64,000 bases of DNA from Rufibacter glacialis. Lineage in GTDB: Bacteria; Bacteroidota; Bacteroidia; Cytophagales; Hymenobacteraceae. The notes beneath the pieces are model-generated. The model saw nothing but the letters and a program-made list of their open reading frames with translations, did not search any database and was not told the DNA's origin. The translations under genes and the position numbers were made by a program. The stretch spans positions 1 through 64,000 of the forward strand of contig NZ_VKKZ01000024.1 of assembly GCF_008271745.1 (NCBI RefSeq), read 5' to 3'. Positions 41,095-50,341 of this stretch are shown piece after piece (position 1 is the stretch's first letter; each line of letters opens with the position of its first letter).

Positions 41095-41604
41095 ATGGAA
41101 ACGATAGAGACAATCTTAGGACTTGACCAGACAGACCTTACCTGGTGGCAGATGGCCGTGCGGGCCGTATTGGTCTTCTTTATTTCTTTAGGGTATATAC
41201 GGCTTGCCAACAAGCGTATCTTTGGGCAGCACAGTGCCTTTGACATTGTGCTGGGCGTCATGTACGGCTCCATCATGAGCCGGTCCGTGACAGGGAACTC
41301 TCCTTTTTTCCCTACCTTGTTGGCCGGCTTGGTGTTGGTGGTCCTGCACCGTTTCCTGGCTTCTTTGGCCTATCAATCTGGGCAAGGGCAAGGCATCAGT
41401 AACCTCATCAAAGGAAGGACCTTTACGCTGGCCAAAGACGGAAAGCTGATCAGGGAGGTGATGCAGGCCAACAGCATCACAGAGAATGACCTGGTGGAAA
41501 GCATGCGTTCGCAGGGCGGCCCCACAGACATTACCAAGATAGAAACGGCCTGCCTGGAGCGCAACGGAAAAATCAGCATTATCTTCAAACAAGAAGAGAA
41601 ATAA
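41095..41604 (+). CDS. DUF421 (YetF-like) membrane protein
   Basis: This 169 aa protein (ATG at 41095, METIETILG) has three membrane helices in the first 100 residues and the DUF421 signatures KRIFGQHSAFDIVLGVMYGS and LIKGRTFTLAKDGKLIREVM, ending in a small C-terminal domain. YetF-type proteins reside in the inner membrane; some relatives influence spore germination in Firmicutes, but the role in Bacteroidota is not established. Confidence 0.88.
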   Translation: METIETILGLDQTDLTWWQMAVRAVLVFFISLGYIRLANKRIFGQHSAFDIVLGVMYGSIMSRSVTGNSPFFPTLLAGLVLVVLHRFLASLAYQSGQGQGISNLIKGRTFTLAKDGKLIREVMQANSITENDLVESMRSQGGPTDITKIETACLERNGKISIIFKQEEK

Positions 41605-41782
41605 GCAGACCGGCTCCTCAACCCGCGTACCGGTTTGCCTTGTGTTTCTAGCCGGTAGCACTGGCCGGAGGGATCACCGCAGGGTTGCACAGAGAGTTGG
41701 CACTAACAGGCATCCCATTCCTGAGGCCAGCCCTGCTACTTGCGTGCCCGCCAGGTACCTTTCCCCTGAAAGTGAAAGACGC

Positions 41783-41831
41783 GGCCGTGATGGGTTAAAG
41801 AAATGTTATGTTTTTTTAACCCACCACGGCC
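41783..41831. terminator. Long hairpin upstream of the PAS gene
   Basis: GGCCGTGATGGGTTAAA pairs with TTTAACCCACCACGGCC (16 of 17 positions) around a 15-base AT-rich loop. It lies between the DUF421 and PAS genes. A T-run lies inside the loop rather than after the stem, so it could be a leader structure instead of a terminator. The rest of the spacer 41605-41905 shows nothing else. Confidence 0.5.
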
Positions 41832-41905
41832 TTTCCGCTAAAACCTTTTATTTTAAGTGTAGTTATAACCTTTCATTACTCCACCCCCGGTAATTCTCTT
41901 TCTAG

Positions 41906-43171
41906 ATGGATTTTTCTAAACTGTTCCAATACGTTCCAGACAACCTAGTGGTCATTACCCCGGATTTCAAAATCGTGGCCGCCACAGAGGCCTATCTGCG
42001 CACCACCATGCGCCAGATAGATGACCTGCGGGGGCTTCATTTCCTGCTGGAGGCTTTCCCTGACAAGAACTACACCTTTGAAGAAAACCCCGTGCGCAAG
42101 TCCATTGACAAGGTGCTGCAGACCAAACAGGTAGACTACATGGACCTGGTGCGCTACACCATTGCCCGTCCGGCAGCCGAGGGCGGGGGAGAATATGAAA
42201 GCATCTGGGAGGCATCGCACACGCCCGTGCTAGACCCGCAAGGCAACATAGAATTCATCATCCAGAAAACCATGGATGTGACGGAGCGGGAACAAGCCAA
42301 ACTGGCCCACCAGGAAAGCGAGAACAAGTTCAGGATCATGACCGATGCCGTGCCCCAGCTGATTTATACTGTGCACCCGGAGGGCAGGGTAACGTTTGTG
42401 AACGAGCGGTTCGTGAAATACACTGGAACCCCGGCCGAAGAGATTTTAGCCTCTCCTACCGGCTTTTTAAACGCTATTCACCCCGACGACCAGGAAACCT
42501 TTCTGGCAAAAGCCCAGGAAAGCTTCCAAAGCCAGGTGGAGTTTCAGGCGGAGATCCGTTTGCGGGACCGCGAGGGTAATTACCGCTGGTTTGTGAAGAA
42601 GTGCTCACCGGTGGCGCTCACCGCCGGCAAGGTTTCTCTATGGGTGGGCAGCGCCACAGATATTCAGGCCACCAAACAGATGGTGCAGGAGCTTCTGGAA
42701 AGCAATGAGCAGATGGCGTACCTTTCTGACCAGGTGCACGCGGCCTTGCAGAAAGCTGAATCTGAGCGAAAGACCCTGGAGAACATGATCATGAACGCCC
42801 CGGCCATCTTCTGTACGCTTACCGGGCCAGAGCATCGCTTTGACCTGATCAACCCCTATTACCAGGCGCTCTTCCCCGACAGGGAGCTCAAAGGCAAGAC
42901 CGTGAAGAAAGCAGTGCCAGAGGCCGCTGAGCAAGGCTTTGTAGATTTGCTGAACAACGTGTACCAAACGGGTACCCCTTTCTCAGCCGATGAGGTCCAT
43001 TTCCAGCGGAAGCGCCAAGACACCGGTGCCGTGGAAGATGTGTACCTCACCCTCAATTACCAGCCCATTTACGGGGAGAACATGAAAACCATTGGGGTGC
43101 TGGTGTTTGGGTATGAGACCACCGAGCACGTGAAACTGCGGGAACGCTTTCAGCAAAAAGAGAAAGGATAA
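41906..43171 (+). CDS. Multi-PAS domain sensor without an output domain
   Basis: This 421 aa protein holds three PAS-like segments: about 8-128 (YVPDNLVVITPDFKIVAATE), about 145-265 (MTDAVPQLIYTVHPEGRVTF and REGNYRWFVKKCSPV) and about 290-410 (MIMNAPAIFCTLTGPEHRFD). A coiled coil (VQELLESNEQMAYLSDQVHA) separates the last two. No kinase, methyl-accepting or GGDEF domain follows, so signalling must pass to a partner protein. The gene 36 bp downstream encodes a CZB-like protein and is the obvious candidate. Confidence 0.88.
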   Translation: MDFSKLFQYVPDNLVVITPDFKIVAATEAYLRTTMRQIDDLRGLHFLLEAFPDKNYTFEENPVRKSIDKVLQTKQVDYMDLVRYTIARPAAEGGGEYESIWEASHTPVLDPQGNIEFIIQKTMDVTEREQAKLAHQESENKFRIMTDAVPQLIYTVHPEGRVTFVNERFVKYTGTPAEEILASPTGFLNAIHPDDQETFLAKAQESFQSQVEFQAEIRLRDREGNYRWFVKKCSPVALTAGKVSLWVGSATDIQATKQMVQELLESNEQMAYLSDQVHAALQKAESERKTLENMIMNAPAIFCTLTGPEHRFDLINPYYQALFPDRELKGKTVKKAVPEAAEQGFVDLLNNVYQTGTPFSADEVHFQRKRQDTGAVEDVYLTLNYQPIYGENMKTIGVLVFGYETTEHVKLRERFQQKEKG

Positions 43172-43207
43172 AAGGGCGCATGGGTTCTATCATTATACAA
43201 GCTTTAC

Positions 43208-43555
43208 ATGAACGCCGCGCAAAGTGACCTTCAGCAACTCAGGATAAAGCTGATCCTTTTCAAATCAAAGGTGCGGTCTGCCGTTTACGGTGGCACCCCA
43301 GATGAGGCGTTCCTTTCGCCCGGCGGACCGGTAAGCCAGTGGTTCAGTACCATTGGTGGGGTGCGCTATGCCCACCTGCCGGAGTTCACCACCATGGCCC
43401 GGCTCTACAAGGAGCTGCTGGCCACGGCTAACCGGCTCATCAGCCTGTACCGGTCTGGTAAGATAGAAGAAGCGCATGACGGCCTCCAGGAAATTGACAA
43501 GCTAGCCGAGCAACTGACCCGGTTGATTTCTTCGCTGGAGGTGCGGTTGGTATAG
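43208..43555 (+). CDS. CZB-like helical protein with the zinc ligands replaced
   Basis: This 115 aa protein resembles the chemoreceptor zinc-binding (CZB) domain: LFKSKVRSAVYGG, the LSPxx..W turn, RYAHLPEF and a long helix ending GLQEIDKLAEQL. By my alignment from memory the four usual zinc ligands (His, Cys, His, His) are replaced by Leu15, Gly40, Tyr67 and Leu71. It starts 36 bp after the PAS gene and is likely co-transcribed. If the alignment is right, it has kept the fold but cannot bind zinc in the usual way. Confidence 0.6.
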   Translation: MNAAQSDLQQLRIKLILFKSKVRSAVYGGTPDEAFLSPGGPVSQWFSTIGGVRYAHLPEFTTMARLYKELLATANRLISLYRSGKIEEAHDGLQEIDKLAEQLTRLISSLEVRLV

Positions 43556-43742
43556 ATTGATACCTGCTTGTAAAGTAAGCCAGTATCCTGAAACCACATC
43601 AGCTGCTGGTGTCCATTCTCCCTCACCCGCAGCTTAATGGTTTCATAGCAACTTCTGTTTAGGAGTTGGACCTGTTGTTAAAGATCCAGATTTAGTCTGT
43701 TTAAGGCTTATTTTCTGATTTAGACTTGAAAGCAGAAGGCGC

Positions 43743-44249
43743 TTAGCTGCAAAGCTGAATCATCTCTTCAATGCGTTTTTCTGCTTCTTCTTTGCTGATG
43801 CCGTGGTAAAAGTCTTTCACAAGGGGGTGCTCAAAATCCTCGAACGGAAAAACAAGTGGTCTCCTGTTTTCTATTTGAGTTACTACCGTTGACGGAACAT
43901 GAAGCGTCTCTTCATACCCTAACAGGTTATTACAAACATATCCAAAGTAGGAAGTTTCATATTGCTCATCATGGTAATGCTCTTGGTAATCATGGAAAGT
44001 CTTTTCACTTACAGATACCCACAGGCCATAGTCTAAATTCTCACAGTGGTCATTCACTGGAATGGTCATGACTACTCTAATAAATCGGTCTATATCATTT
44101 TCATGGGTGATGGTGCAGAAGTCTCCTTCCAGCCAACCTTTGGTTTCTTTCTCTTCTTCTGATAAGTCATTGTAGTGCTTGGGCGACGTATAGGTCAGCG
44201 CGGGCCAGTTTTCATGTTCTTGGCCGCAATCTGCGCAGGTGTAGGGCAT
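43743..44249 (-). CDS. DUF2199 domain protein
   Basis: This 168 aa cytosolic protein begins with a CxxC zinc-knuckle-like element (YTCADCGQEHENWPAL) and contains LEGDFCTITHENDIDRFIRV, LDYGLWVSVSEKTFHDYQ and RPLVFPFEDFEHPLVKDFYH, the conserved stretches of DUF2199. Function is unknown. The gene is AT-richer than most of the window. A degenerate family A-like sequence is at 43689-43731, just beyond its stop. Confidence 0.88.
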   Translation of the reverse strand: MPYTCADCGQEHENWPALTYTSPKHYNDLSEEEKETKGWLEGDFCTITHENDIDRFIRVVMTIPVNDHCENLDYGLWVSVSEKTFHDYQEHYHDEQYETSYFGYVCNNLLGYEETLHVPSTVVTQIENRRPLVFPFEDFEHPLVKDFYHGISKEEAEKRIEEMIQLCS

Positions 44250-44308
44250 AGATTCTAAGATAGTGAAGTAATTCTAAACCTGATACAGAAGAAAGGGAGT
44301 TGGCGTAT

Positions 44309-44338
44309 CCCCTTGCTGGTGTTATCACCAGCAAGGGG
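44309..44338. repeat. GGTGTTATCACC hairpin, first of an inverse pair
   Basis: CCCCTTGCTGGTG-TTAT-CACCAGCAAGGGG is a perfect 13-bp stem. The central GGTGTTATCACC is the reverse complement of the centre of the hairpin at 44370-44393. Confidence 0.8.
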
Positions 44339-44365
44339 AGTTAAGGCTGTTATAAGAATCACAGT

Positions 44366-44569
44366 TTAGATTGTTGGTGATAACACCAACAATGGGAAAA
44401 GGGTATTTTCAAGCTCTTGGTCTAGTTGATCTAGGTCTATGAAATCTGCCTCACCGTTCTCTAGTTGAGTTAAATCTTGCCTCAGTTCTTTTTGGGTAGC
44501 AGTGAAGGCATCATCTTCTTCAATCATCTCTAGTTTTTCTTTGGTGAACTTGCGCAGAAACCACATCAA
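44366..44569 (-). CDS. Possible small acidic protein, 67 aa
   Basis: The frame reads MWFLRKFTKEKLEMIEEDDA and continues with acidic helical sequence (LTQLENGEADFIDLDQLDQE). The composition is protein-like and resembles small antitoxin-type proteins, but no domain is recognised and no toxin gene is adjacent. The last codons run through the hairpin at 44370-44393, so the true end may have been altered by that insertion. Confidence 0.4.
   Translation of the reverse strand: MMWFLRKFTKEKLEMIEEDDAFTATQKELRQDLTQLENGEADFIDLDQLDQELENTLFPLLVLSPTI
44370..44393. repeat. GGTGATAACACC hairpin, second of an inverse pair
   Basis: ATTGTTGGTG-ATAA-CACCAACAAT is a perfect 10-bp stem, inverse to the centre of the hairpin 30 bp away. 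Confidence 0.8.
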
Positions 44570-44705
44570 ATGCTAATATACTTTCTTTTTCATCCATGGC
44601 CATATGGATTGCCTAGCAATTCTGTTTAGGAGTTGCTTGTTTTGAAGATAAGTATCTACCTTGAATATAGCTTCATTTCAAGAATAGAAGGCGAAGACAG
44701 AATAA

Positions 44706-44999
44706 TTACTCCACTACTTCAAAAGCATATTTAACAGAAGTACCATGGACCCAGATAGAATCTCTCTCCACTGGTTTATGATATACAATGCCTGATAAAT
44801 AGTGGGTACCTAGCTTTTTGGGAACAAATTTGAATGTAAAGGTTTTGTTGTCTTTTGAATAGAGTGTGTCTAGTACTTTGGTGATTTTGGGATGCTTATT
44901 CCGATACTGGTCTGACTCACCCACTACCGCATGTAATTCTCCTCTGATAGCCTCTGCAAACGAAATGGTGAAGGTGTGCTCTTGCCCAAGTTTTAAAGG
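44706..44999 (-). pseudogene. C-terminal domain separated from the YwqK-like gene by an in-frame stop
   Basis: Reading on past the TAA at 45000-45002 in the same frame gives PLKLGQEHTFTISFAEAIRG, then KTFTFKFVPKKLGTHYLSGI and a terminal KYAFEVVE, 98 codons with no further stop until the end. The sequence looks like an Ig-like beta domain of an exported protein. The simplest reading is that the upstream gene once encoded both domains and a nonsense change cut it. Confidence 0.55.
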
Positions 45000-45506
45000 T
45001 TACTTTTTATCCAGTAGGTCAGGAAGGTAATAGGCCATTTCCCTTGTGCCGGTTGTGTCATATCTTTCACCATAAAACTGGCTGCCAGTTTCATCATACC
45101 GATTCAACTGCGCTAGTTTACCTGTTTCATAGTAGTAGAGAATTTCATCTCCGCAAAGTTTTCCCTTGCAGTAGTTTGCAGTGTAAATTAACCTGCCTTC
45201 CTCGCTGTAACCTTTGAAGATTCCGTCATATTCGTCGTTCTTCATATTCACTTCTATTCTTTTCTGGCCGTTTGGATGATAGACGGTGCTCTTCCCATTT
45301 TGCAGGCCAGCTTCCCAATAAGATTCTGACTTTAAAGCTCCGCTTTCATAGTAGGAAAGTAAAAGCCCATCCTGCTTTCCATCTTCCACCTCACCTTTCA
45401 TTCTGAGCGTCCCGTCAGGATAATATTCTTCTACTGTTTCTTTGCCGCAGGAAAAGCACAGAAAGGAAATCAATAACAATATGAGTGGCAAACGAAAGCA
45501 TTTCAT
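45000..45506 (-). CDS. YwqK/MORN-repeat lipoprotein
   Basis: This 168 aa protein has a lipoprotein signal (LCFSC, Cys20) and repeats of the form YYPDGTLRMKGEVEDGKQDG, YYESGALKSESYWEAGLQNG, YHPNGQKRIEVNMKNDEYDG and YYETGKLAQLNRYDETG, i.e. MORN-like repeats found in YwqK-family proteins. It is outer-membrane or periplasmic. YwqK is annotated as an antitoxin in Bacillus, but most lipoprotein members are not toxin-linked. It stops at a TAA that may be recent (see the open frame just downstream). Confidence 0.85.
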   Translation of the reverse strand: MKCFRLPLILLLISFLCFSCGKETVEEYYPDGTLRMKGEVEDGKQDGLLLSYYESGALKSESYWEAGLQNGKSTVYHPNGQKRIEVNMKNDEYDGIFKGYSEEGRLIYTANYCKGKLCGDEILYYYETGKLAQLNRYDETGSQFYGERYDTTGTREMAYYLPDLLDKK

Positions 45507-45569
45507 GTGCTGAGTAAGCTTTAAGTTGAAATAACGTTTTTAGGATGGAAGGCGAAAAATACTTTATAC

Positions 45570-45601
45570 AAAAAAGGAGGCCGTTTCGGGCCTCCTTTTT
45601 C
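45570..45601 (-). terminator. Rho-independent terminator after nrdA
   Basis: AAAAAGGAGGCC pairs with GGCCTCCTTTTT around a short loop. On the minus strand a T-run follows. It lies 24 bp beyond the nrdA stop. Confidence 0.85.
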
Positions 45602-45624
45602 TATTTCTAGGCTAGAACTGCTTC

Positions 45625-48006
45625 TTAGCTACCACACGCCTCGCAGGCGTCTGGGTTATCCAGGCTACAGGCCATGTCGCTCATGTTCTGCTCTACGGCG
45701 GTGTACATGGGCGCCAGGGTTTCGGCGGCTTGTTTCTCTACCGTGAACTTGATGGCGTCAGCGGCGGCTTTGGTACGCAGGTAGTACATACCGGTTTTCA
45801 GGCCGCGCTTCCAGCTGTGGAAGTGCATAGAGGTCAGCTTCCCGAAGTTCACGTTAGACACGTGCAGGTTCAGGCTTTGGCTCTGGCAGATGTAGGCACC
45901 ACGGTCGGCAGACATGTCAATGATGGTACGCTGGCTGATTTCCCACACCGTCTTGTACAGGTCTTTGATGTGCTGCGGAATGTTGGTGATGCCCTGCACT
46001 GATCCGTTGGCGGCGATGATGGCATTCTTCATCTGGTCGTTCCACAGGTTCAGAGCGATCAGGTCATTCAACAAGTGCTTGTTCACCACCATGAACTCCC
46101 CACTCAGCACACGACGTACGTAGATGTTAGAGGTGTAAGGCTCAAACCCTTCGTTGTTGCCCAGAATCTGCGAGGTAGAAGCCGTTGGCATAGGCGCTAC
46201 CAAAAGCGAGTTGCGTACCCCGTGCTCCACTACTTCCTGCCGAAGCGCTTCCCAGTCCCAGCGGCCGCTGTCTGGCGTAACGCCCCACATGTCAAACTGG
46301 AAGATACCCCGGCTGATAGGCGAGCCCTCAAACGTCTCATACGGTCCCAGTTTCTTTGACAGATCCTTGGAAGCCGTCATGGCCGCGAAGTAAATGGTCT
46401 CAAAGATCTCTTTGTTCAGGCGGGCGGCCTCTTCGCTTTCAAACGGCATGCGCAATTGCAGGAACGCATCTGCCAAGCCCTGCACGCCCAACCCAATAGG
46501 GCGGTGGCGCATGTTGGACTTCTTCGCCTCTGGTACCGGGTAGTAGTTGATGTCAATAACCTTGTTCAGGTTCTTGGTTACTGTGTAGGTTACTTCGTAG
46601 AGTTTGTCGTGGTCAAATTTCTTAACCCCGTTTTCTTCTTTGATGTAGCGCGGAAGGGCCAGAGAAGCCAGGTTACACACCGCAATCTCATCAGCGTCTG
46701 TGTATTCAATGATCTCGGTGCAAAGGTTAGAGCTCTTGATGGTACCCAGGTTCTGCTGGTTAGACTTGCCGTTGGCGTGGTCCTTGAAGAGCATGTACGG
46801 GGTACCGGTCTCCGTTTGGGCCTCTAAGATGGCAAACCATAGTTCCTGGGCTTTGATGGTCTTGCGGGCACGGCCTTCTTTCTCGTATTTCTCATAGAGA
46901 CGCTCAAAGTCCTTGCCCCAGCTGTCAGACAAGCCCGGGCACTCGTTGGGGCACATCAGGCTCCAGTCACCGTTGGCTTCTACGCGCTTCATGAACAAGT
47001 CGGGCGTCCAGAGGGCCAGGAACAGGTCACGGGTACGCATCTCTTCTTTGCCGTGGTTCTTGCGCAGATCCAGGAACTCAAAGATATCCGCGTGCCATGG
47101 CTCCAGGTAGATGGCGAACGCACCCTTGCGCTTTCCGCCGCCCTGGTCCACGTAACGGGCCGTGTCGTTGAACACTTTCAGCATCGGCACTAAGCCGTTA
47201 GACGTGCCGTTGGTGCCTTTGATGTAAGAACCCGTGGCTCTGATGTTGTGGGCCGCCAAACCAATACCACCCGCGCTCTGCGAGATCAAGGCACAGTTCT
47301 TCAGGGTGTCATAGATACCCGGAATGCTGTCTTCTTTCATGGTGAGCAGGAAGCAGCTGGACAACTGCGGCTTGGGCGTGCCCGCGTTGAACAACGTAGG
47401 CGTGGCGTGCGTGAACCACTTCTCAGACATGAGGTTGTAGGTCTCAATGGCCGCGTCAATGTCTTCTTTGTGAATGCCTACCGCTACCCGCATGAGCATG
47501 TGCTGCGGACGCTCCACTACCTTGCCGTGCAGGCGCAGAAGATACGAGCGCTCCAGGGTCTTGTACCCGAAGTAGTCATAGTTGTAGTCACGGTCATAGA
47601 TGATGCTGGAATCCAGCACCGCCGCGTGTTTCTTGATGATGTCAAACACATCCTTCGCAATCAATGACGCATTCTCACCAGTCTTAGGGTCTTCATAGGT
47701 GTAGAGTTGCTTCATGGTGTTGAAGAACGACTTCTGCGTGACCTTGTGCAGGCTGGAGATCGCGATCCGGGCCGCCAGAATGGCGTAGTCGGGGTGCTTG
47801 GTCGTGAGCGAGGCAGAGGTTTCGGCCGCCAGGTTATCCAGTTCCACGGTGGTCACGCCATCATAGATTCCGTCAATCACCTTTTTTGCCACCTCAATAG
47901 GGCTCACAAACGACATGTTCAGGCCGTAGCACAATTTCTCTATACGGGCCGTGATTTTATCAAATTTGACCGACTCCCTGCGGCCATCTCTCTTTATAAC
48001 TAACAT
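45625..48006 (-). CDS. nrdA: Ribonucleoside-diphosphate reductase class Ia, alpha subunit
   Basis: This 793 aa R1 subunit reduces NDPs to dNDPs. The N-terminus ([20 protein letters not shown]) is an ATP-cone allosteric domain. The redox cysteine is in QLSSCFLL, the catalytic NLCTEI carries Asn, Cys and Glu, and the partner cysteine is in [25 protein letters not shown] is the substrate-binding PTAS loop. The C-terminus CEACGS provides the swinging cysteine pair. nrdB lies upstream on the same strand across a 409 bp spacer with two family A repeats. Confidence 0.97.
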   Translation of the reverse strand: MLVIKRDGRRESVKFDKITARIEKLCYGLNMSFVSPIEVAKKVIDGIYDGVTTVELDNLAAETSASLTTKHPDYAILAARIAISSLHKVTQKSFFNTMKQLYTYEDPKTGENASLIAKDVFDIIKKHAAVLDSSIIYDRDYNYDYFGYKTLERSYLLRLHGKVVERPQHMLMRVAVGIHKEDIDAAIETYNLMSEKWFTHATPTLFNAGTPKPQLSSCFLLTMKEDSIPGIYDTLKNCALISQSAGGIGLAAHNIRATGSYIKGTNGTSNGLVPMLKVFNDTARYVDQGGGKRKGAFAIYLEPWHADIFEFLDLRKNHGKEEMRTRDLFLALWTPDLFMKRVEANGDWSLMCPNECPGLSDSWGKDFERLYEKYEKEGRARKTIKAQELWFAILEAQTETGTPYMLFKDHANGKSNQQNLGTIKSSNLCTEIIEYTDADEIAVCNLASLALPRYIKEENGVKKFDHDKLYEVTYTVTKNLNKVIDINYYPVPEAKKSNMRHRPIGLGVQGLADAFLQLRMPFESEEAARLNKEIFETIYFAAMTASKDLSKKLGPYETFEGSPISRGIFQFDMWGVTPDSGRWDWEALRQEVVEHGVRNSLLVAPMPTASTSQILGNNEGFEPYTSNIYVRRVLSGEFMVVNKHLLNDLIALNLWNDQMKNAIIAANGSVQGITNIPQHIKDLYKTVWEISQRTIIDMSADRGAYICQSQSLNLHVSNVNFGKLTSMHFHSWKRGLKTGMYYLRTKAAADAIKFTVEKQAAETLAPMYTAVEQNMSDMACSLDNPDACEACGS

Positions 48007-48138
48007 ACGCTTACACTAATTAGGTGACGGATGGCGTACCACCCAGATATTTCTTTCCCCTGCGCTCACAGGCGCCAGGGCGGGATTCTTGAATGTAAAT
48101 GGATTCTGAGAAAAGAAGCGCTAAACCCGGTGGGGAGC

Positions 48139-48174
48139 GTTTCTGGCCGGTTTTTCTGAAAAAGCCGCCAAAGC
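48139..48174. repeat. Family A repeat in the nrdB-nrdA spacer
   Basis: GTTTCTGGCCGGTTTTTCTG plus AAAAAGCCGCCAAAGC. Confidence 0.7.
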
Positions 48175-48356
48175 ACCCACTTCTGAACGGGCCGTTCTTT
48201 TCCCGTTGGCATCTTGGAAAGGTCTTGCGGAGGGGGCGAAAAAGCCGTTTGCGCGCCAGGTGGCCCCGTGGGGAAAGATCTTTTCAGGATGTCAAGACAA
48301 AGGAACCGCAAAACATGGTGCTTCTTCCCTCTTGAAAACCCAACCGTCTGTTGGGT

Positions 48357-48392
48357 GCTTTGGGCTTGTTTTCAAAGAAACAGCCCCAAAGC
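48357..48392. repeat. Family A repeat after nrdB, well-paired arms
   Basis: GCTTTGGGCTTGTTTTCAAA plus GAAACAGCCCCAAAGC. The outer arms GCTTTGGGCT and AGCCCCAAAGC pair almost completely, 24 bp beyond the nrdB stop. Confidence 0.8.
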
Positions 48393-48415
48393 GCTTCAGG
48401 GCTGTTTAGAGGTAT

Positions 48416-49375
48416 TTAAAAATCTTCGTCCAGAGAGAACACGTTAGAGTCACGGTCGCTCATCACGCCCGATTTCTGGTACTCACCCACGCGTTTCTCA
48501 AAGAAGTTGGTTTTGCCTTGCAGGGAGATCATCTCCATGAAGTCAAATGGATTGGTGGAATGGTAAATTTTGCCACAGCCTAATGATACCAGCAGGCGGT
48601 CGGCCACAAACTCGATGTATTGGCTCATCAGTTTTGCATTCATTCCTATCAGGTCTACGGGCAAGGCATCGGTCACAAACTCCTGCTCAATGCTCACCGC
48701 GTCACGAATGATGGTTTGTACGCGGTCCTCTGGTAACTTGTTCTGCAGCATAGAGTACAGAAGGCAGGCGAAGTCACAGTGCAGCCCTTCGTCACGGGAG
48801 ATCAACTCATTAGAGAAGGTGAGGCCGGGCATCAGGCCACGTTTCTTCATCCAGAAAATAGAGCAGAAAGAACCGGAGAAGAAAATGCCTTCTACGGCGG
48901 CAAACGCGATCAATCGCTCGGTGAAGTTCTCAGAGTTGATCCACTTGAGGGCCCACTCGCCTTTTCTCTTCACGCAGTCAACGGTCTCCAACGCATTGAA
49001 CAGGCGGTCTTTCTCCTGGGGGTCTTTGATGTAGGTATCAATAAGCAGAGAGTAGGTCTCAGAGTGGATGTTCTCCATCATGATCTGGAACCCGTAGAAA
49101 CAGCGGGCCTCTGGCAGCTGCACCTCTTGCATGAAGTTGATGGCCAGGTTCTCGTTCACGATTCCGTCTGAGGCGGCGAAGAACGCCAGCACGTGCGAAA
49201 TGAAGTGACGCTCCCCGTCATTGAGCTTCTCCCAGTCCTTCAGGTCCGGGGACAGGTCAATCTCCTCGGCCGTCCAAAAGCTAGCCTCTGCTTTCTTATA
49301 CATCTGCCATACGGCATCGTTTTGGATGGGGAACAGGACAAAGCGGTTCGGGTTTTCTTGCAATAAAGGCTCCAT
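48416..49375 (-). CDS. nrdB: Ribonucleoside-diphosphate reductase class Ia, beta subunit
   Basis: This 319 aa R2 subunit houses the diiron-tyrosyl radical cofactor. Iron ligands are visible in [20 protein letters not shown], the [15 protein letters not shown] segment (Glu, His and the radical Tyr) and [20 protein letters not shown]. The C-terminal tail ([10 protein letters not shown]) is the R1-docking peptide. It precedes nrdA and diverges from rplU across a spacer of about 960 bp. Confidence 0.97.
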   Translation of the reverse strand: MEPLLQENPNRFVLFPIQNDAVWQMYKKAEASFWTAEEIDLSPDLKDWEKLNDGERHFISHVLAFFAASDGIVNENLAINFMQEVQLPEARCFYGFQIMMENIHSETYSLLIDTYIKDPQEKDRLFNALETVDCVKRKGEWALKWINSENFTERLIAFAAVEGIFFSGSFCSIFWMKKRGLMPGLTFSNELISRDEGLHCDFACLLYSMLQNKLPEDRVQTIIRDAVSIEQEFVTDALPVDLIGMNAKLMSQYIEFVADRLLVSLGCGKIYHSTNPFDFMEMISLQGKTNFFEKRVGEYQKSGVMSDRDSNVFSLDEDF

Positions 49376-50277
49376 AGACTAAACGGTTTCTTGCTCTTAC
49401 TTACTTTTATTTAAACGGGTAGCGCCGCGCATGCGCTAATACCGGGGCGTGGCAGCCGCAGAATTCCCTCGTCAGGAAAGCGGCTGCTTCGGCTTGAGAT
49501 TTCAAATATAGGGACAAATACGTTGGTAGCCCGTTTAGAAAAGCCGAATTTATCCATTTCTTATACAGCAGTTATCAACATTATAATTACTTGAAAATCA
49601 ATGTGTTGAAATTTTATCAAAATTAGAAACCCCGTATATAGCTTTAAGTCTATAGCCTTGATGGTGGTTTCTTTAAGGATAGCAGCCCGAGGTTGTAAAA
49701 TACCCGGCAGGGATTCGGGCCAGGCGACCGCGGAGAGGTTTGACCAGCTTTTTCTGCCCTGTACGTTGGTAAACCCTTCAAAAGAATCAGGGAAGAAGCC
49801 GCGCGGCAGGGCAAAAAAGCAGAACGGCAGAGGAAGAGGCTACCCAGGGAAGTTGCCAGAGAATCAGTCAAGCCATCACAAGGCAAAGTCGGAGCCCAGG
49901 TCCTGTATCTCCCGGAGAAGGGGCAGGACCAAAAGCCAGGGCAGATGAGGTAAACGGCGGCAAGTCGCCGGGGAAAGTCTCTGGGGTGGTGCCAAAAACA
50001 AATCTGCTGTATCTCTTGACTTTAGCCAGGCGGTTGGTTATTTTCATCTATGTTTTCACCGGCCAGCCTCCCTTGCTGGCCCGGTTATTTTACCCCGTCT
50101 CAGCCGCCTTTTCTGGGTGGCCTTCTCTGTTTTTGTCTTTATCCACGCGTAACTGCCTGAGCCTCATTGCGTGTTTAGGTTGTCCACCATAGTTATCCAC
50201 ATGTCAGGGGATAACTCGCAACTGCTTTGAAACCAATCAGGTACCGGTAAATTGCAGGTCAAAATAACGCCGGGCTA
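49376..50277. other. Long divergent spacer with DnaA-box-like sites
   Basis: No supported gene lies between nrdB (-) and rplU (+). The right part has TTATCCACG (50139-50147), TTGTCCACC (50180-50188), perfect TTATCCACA (50193-50201) and an inverse TTATCCCC (50207-50215). The AT-rich left part (49550-49640) has TTATCCATT, TTATCAACA and TTATCAAAA. A minus-strand TATATTTG (49503-49510) could be the nrdB -7 box. I cannot see a clear NrdR box. Confidence 0.5.
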
Positions 50278-50309
50278 TTTGGATATTAGGTGGACTGGTG
50301 GTACCTTTG
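50278..50309 (+). promoter_or_regulatory. Promoter of rplU-rpmA
   Basis: TTTG (50278-50281), a 20-base spacer and TACCTTTG (50302-50309) fit the Bacteroidota promoter, 33 bp upstream of the rplU start. Confidence 0.75.
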
Positions 50310-50341
50310 CGGTTCAATTTTTTAAAAAATATCGTAAGCTG

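Noticed and set aside
45000-45506. YwqK gene as half of a toxin-antitoxin pair
   Set aside because: No toxin-like partner is adjacent, and the protein is a MORN-repeat lipoprotein outside the cytosol; the family name alone does not support it.
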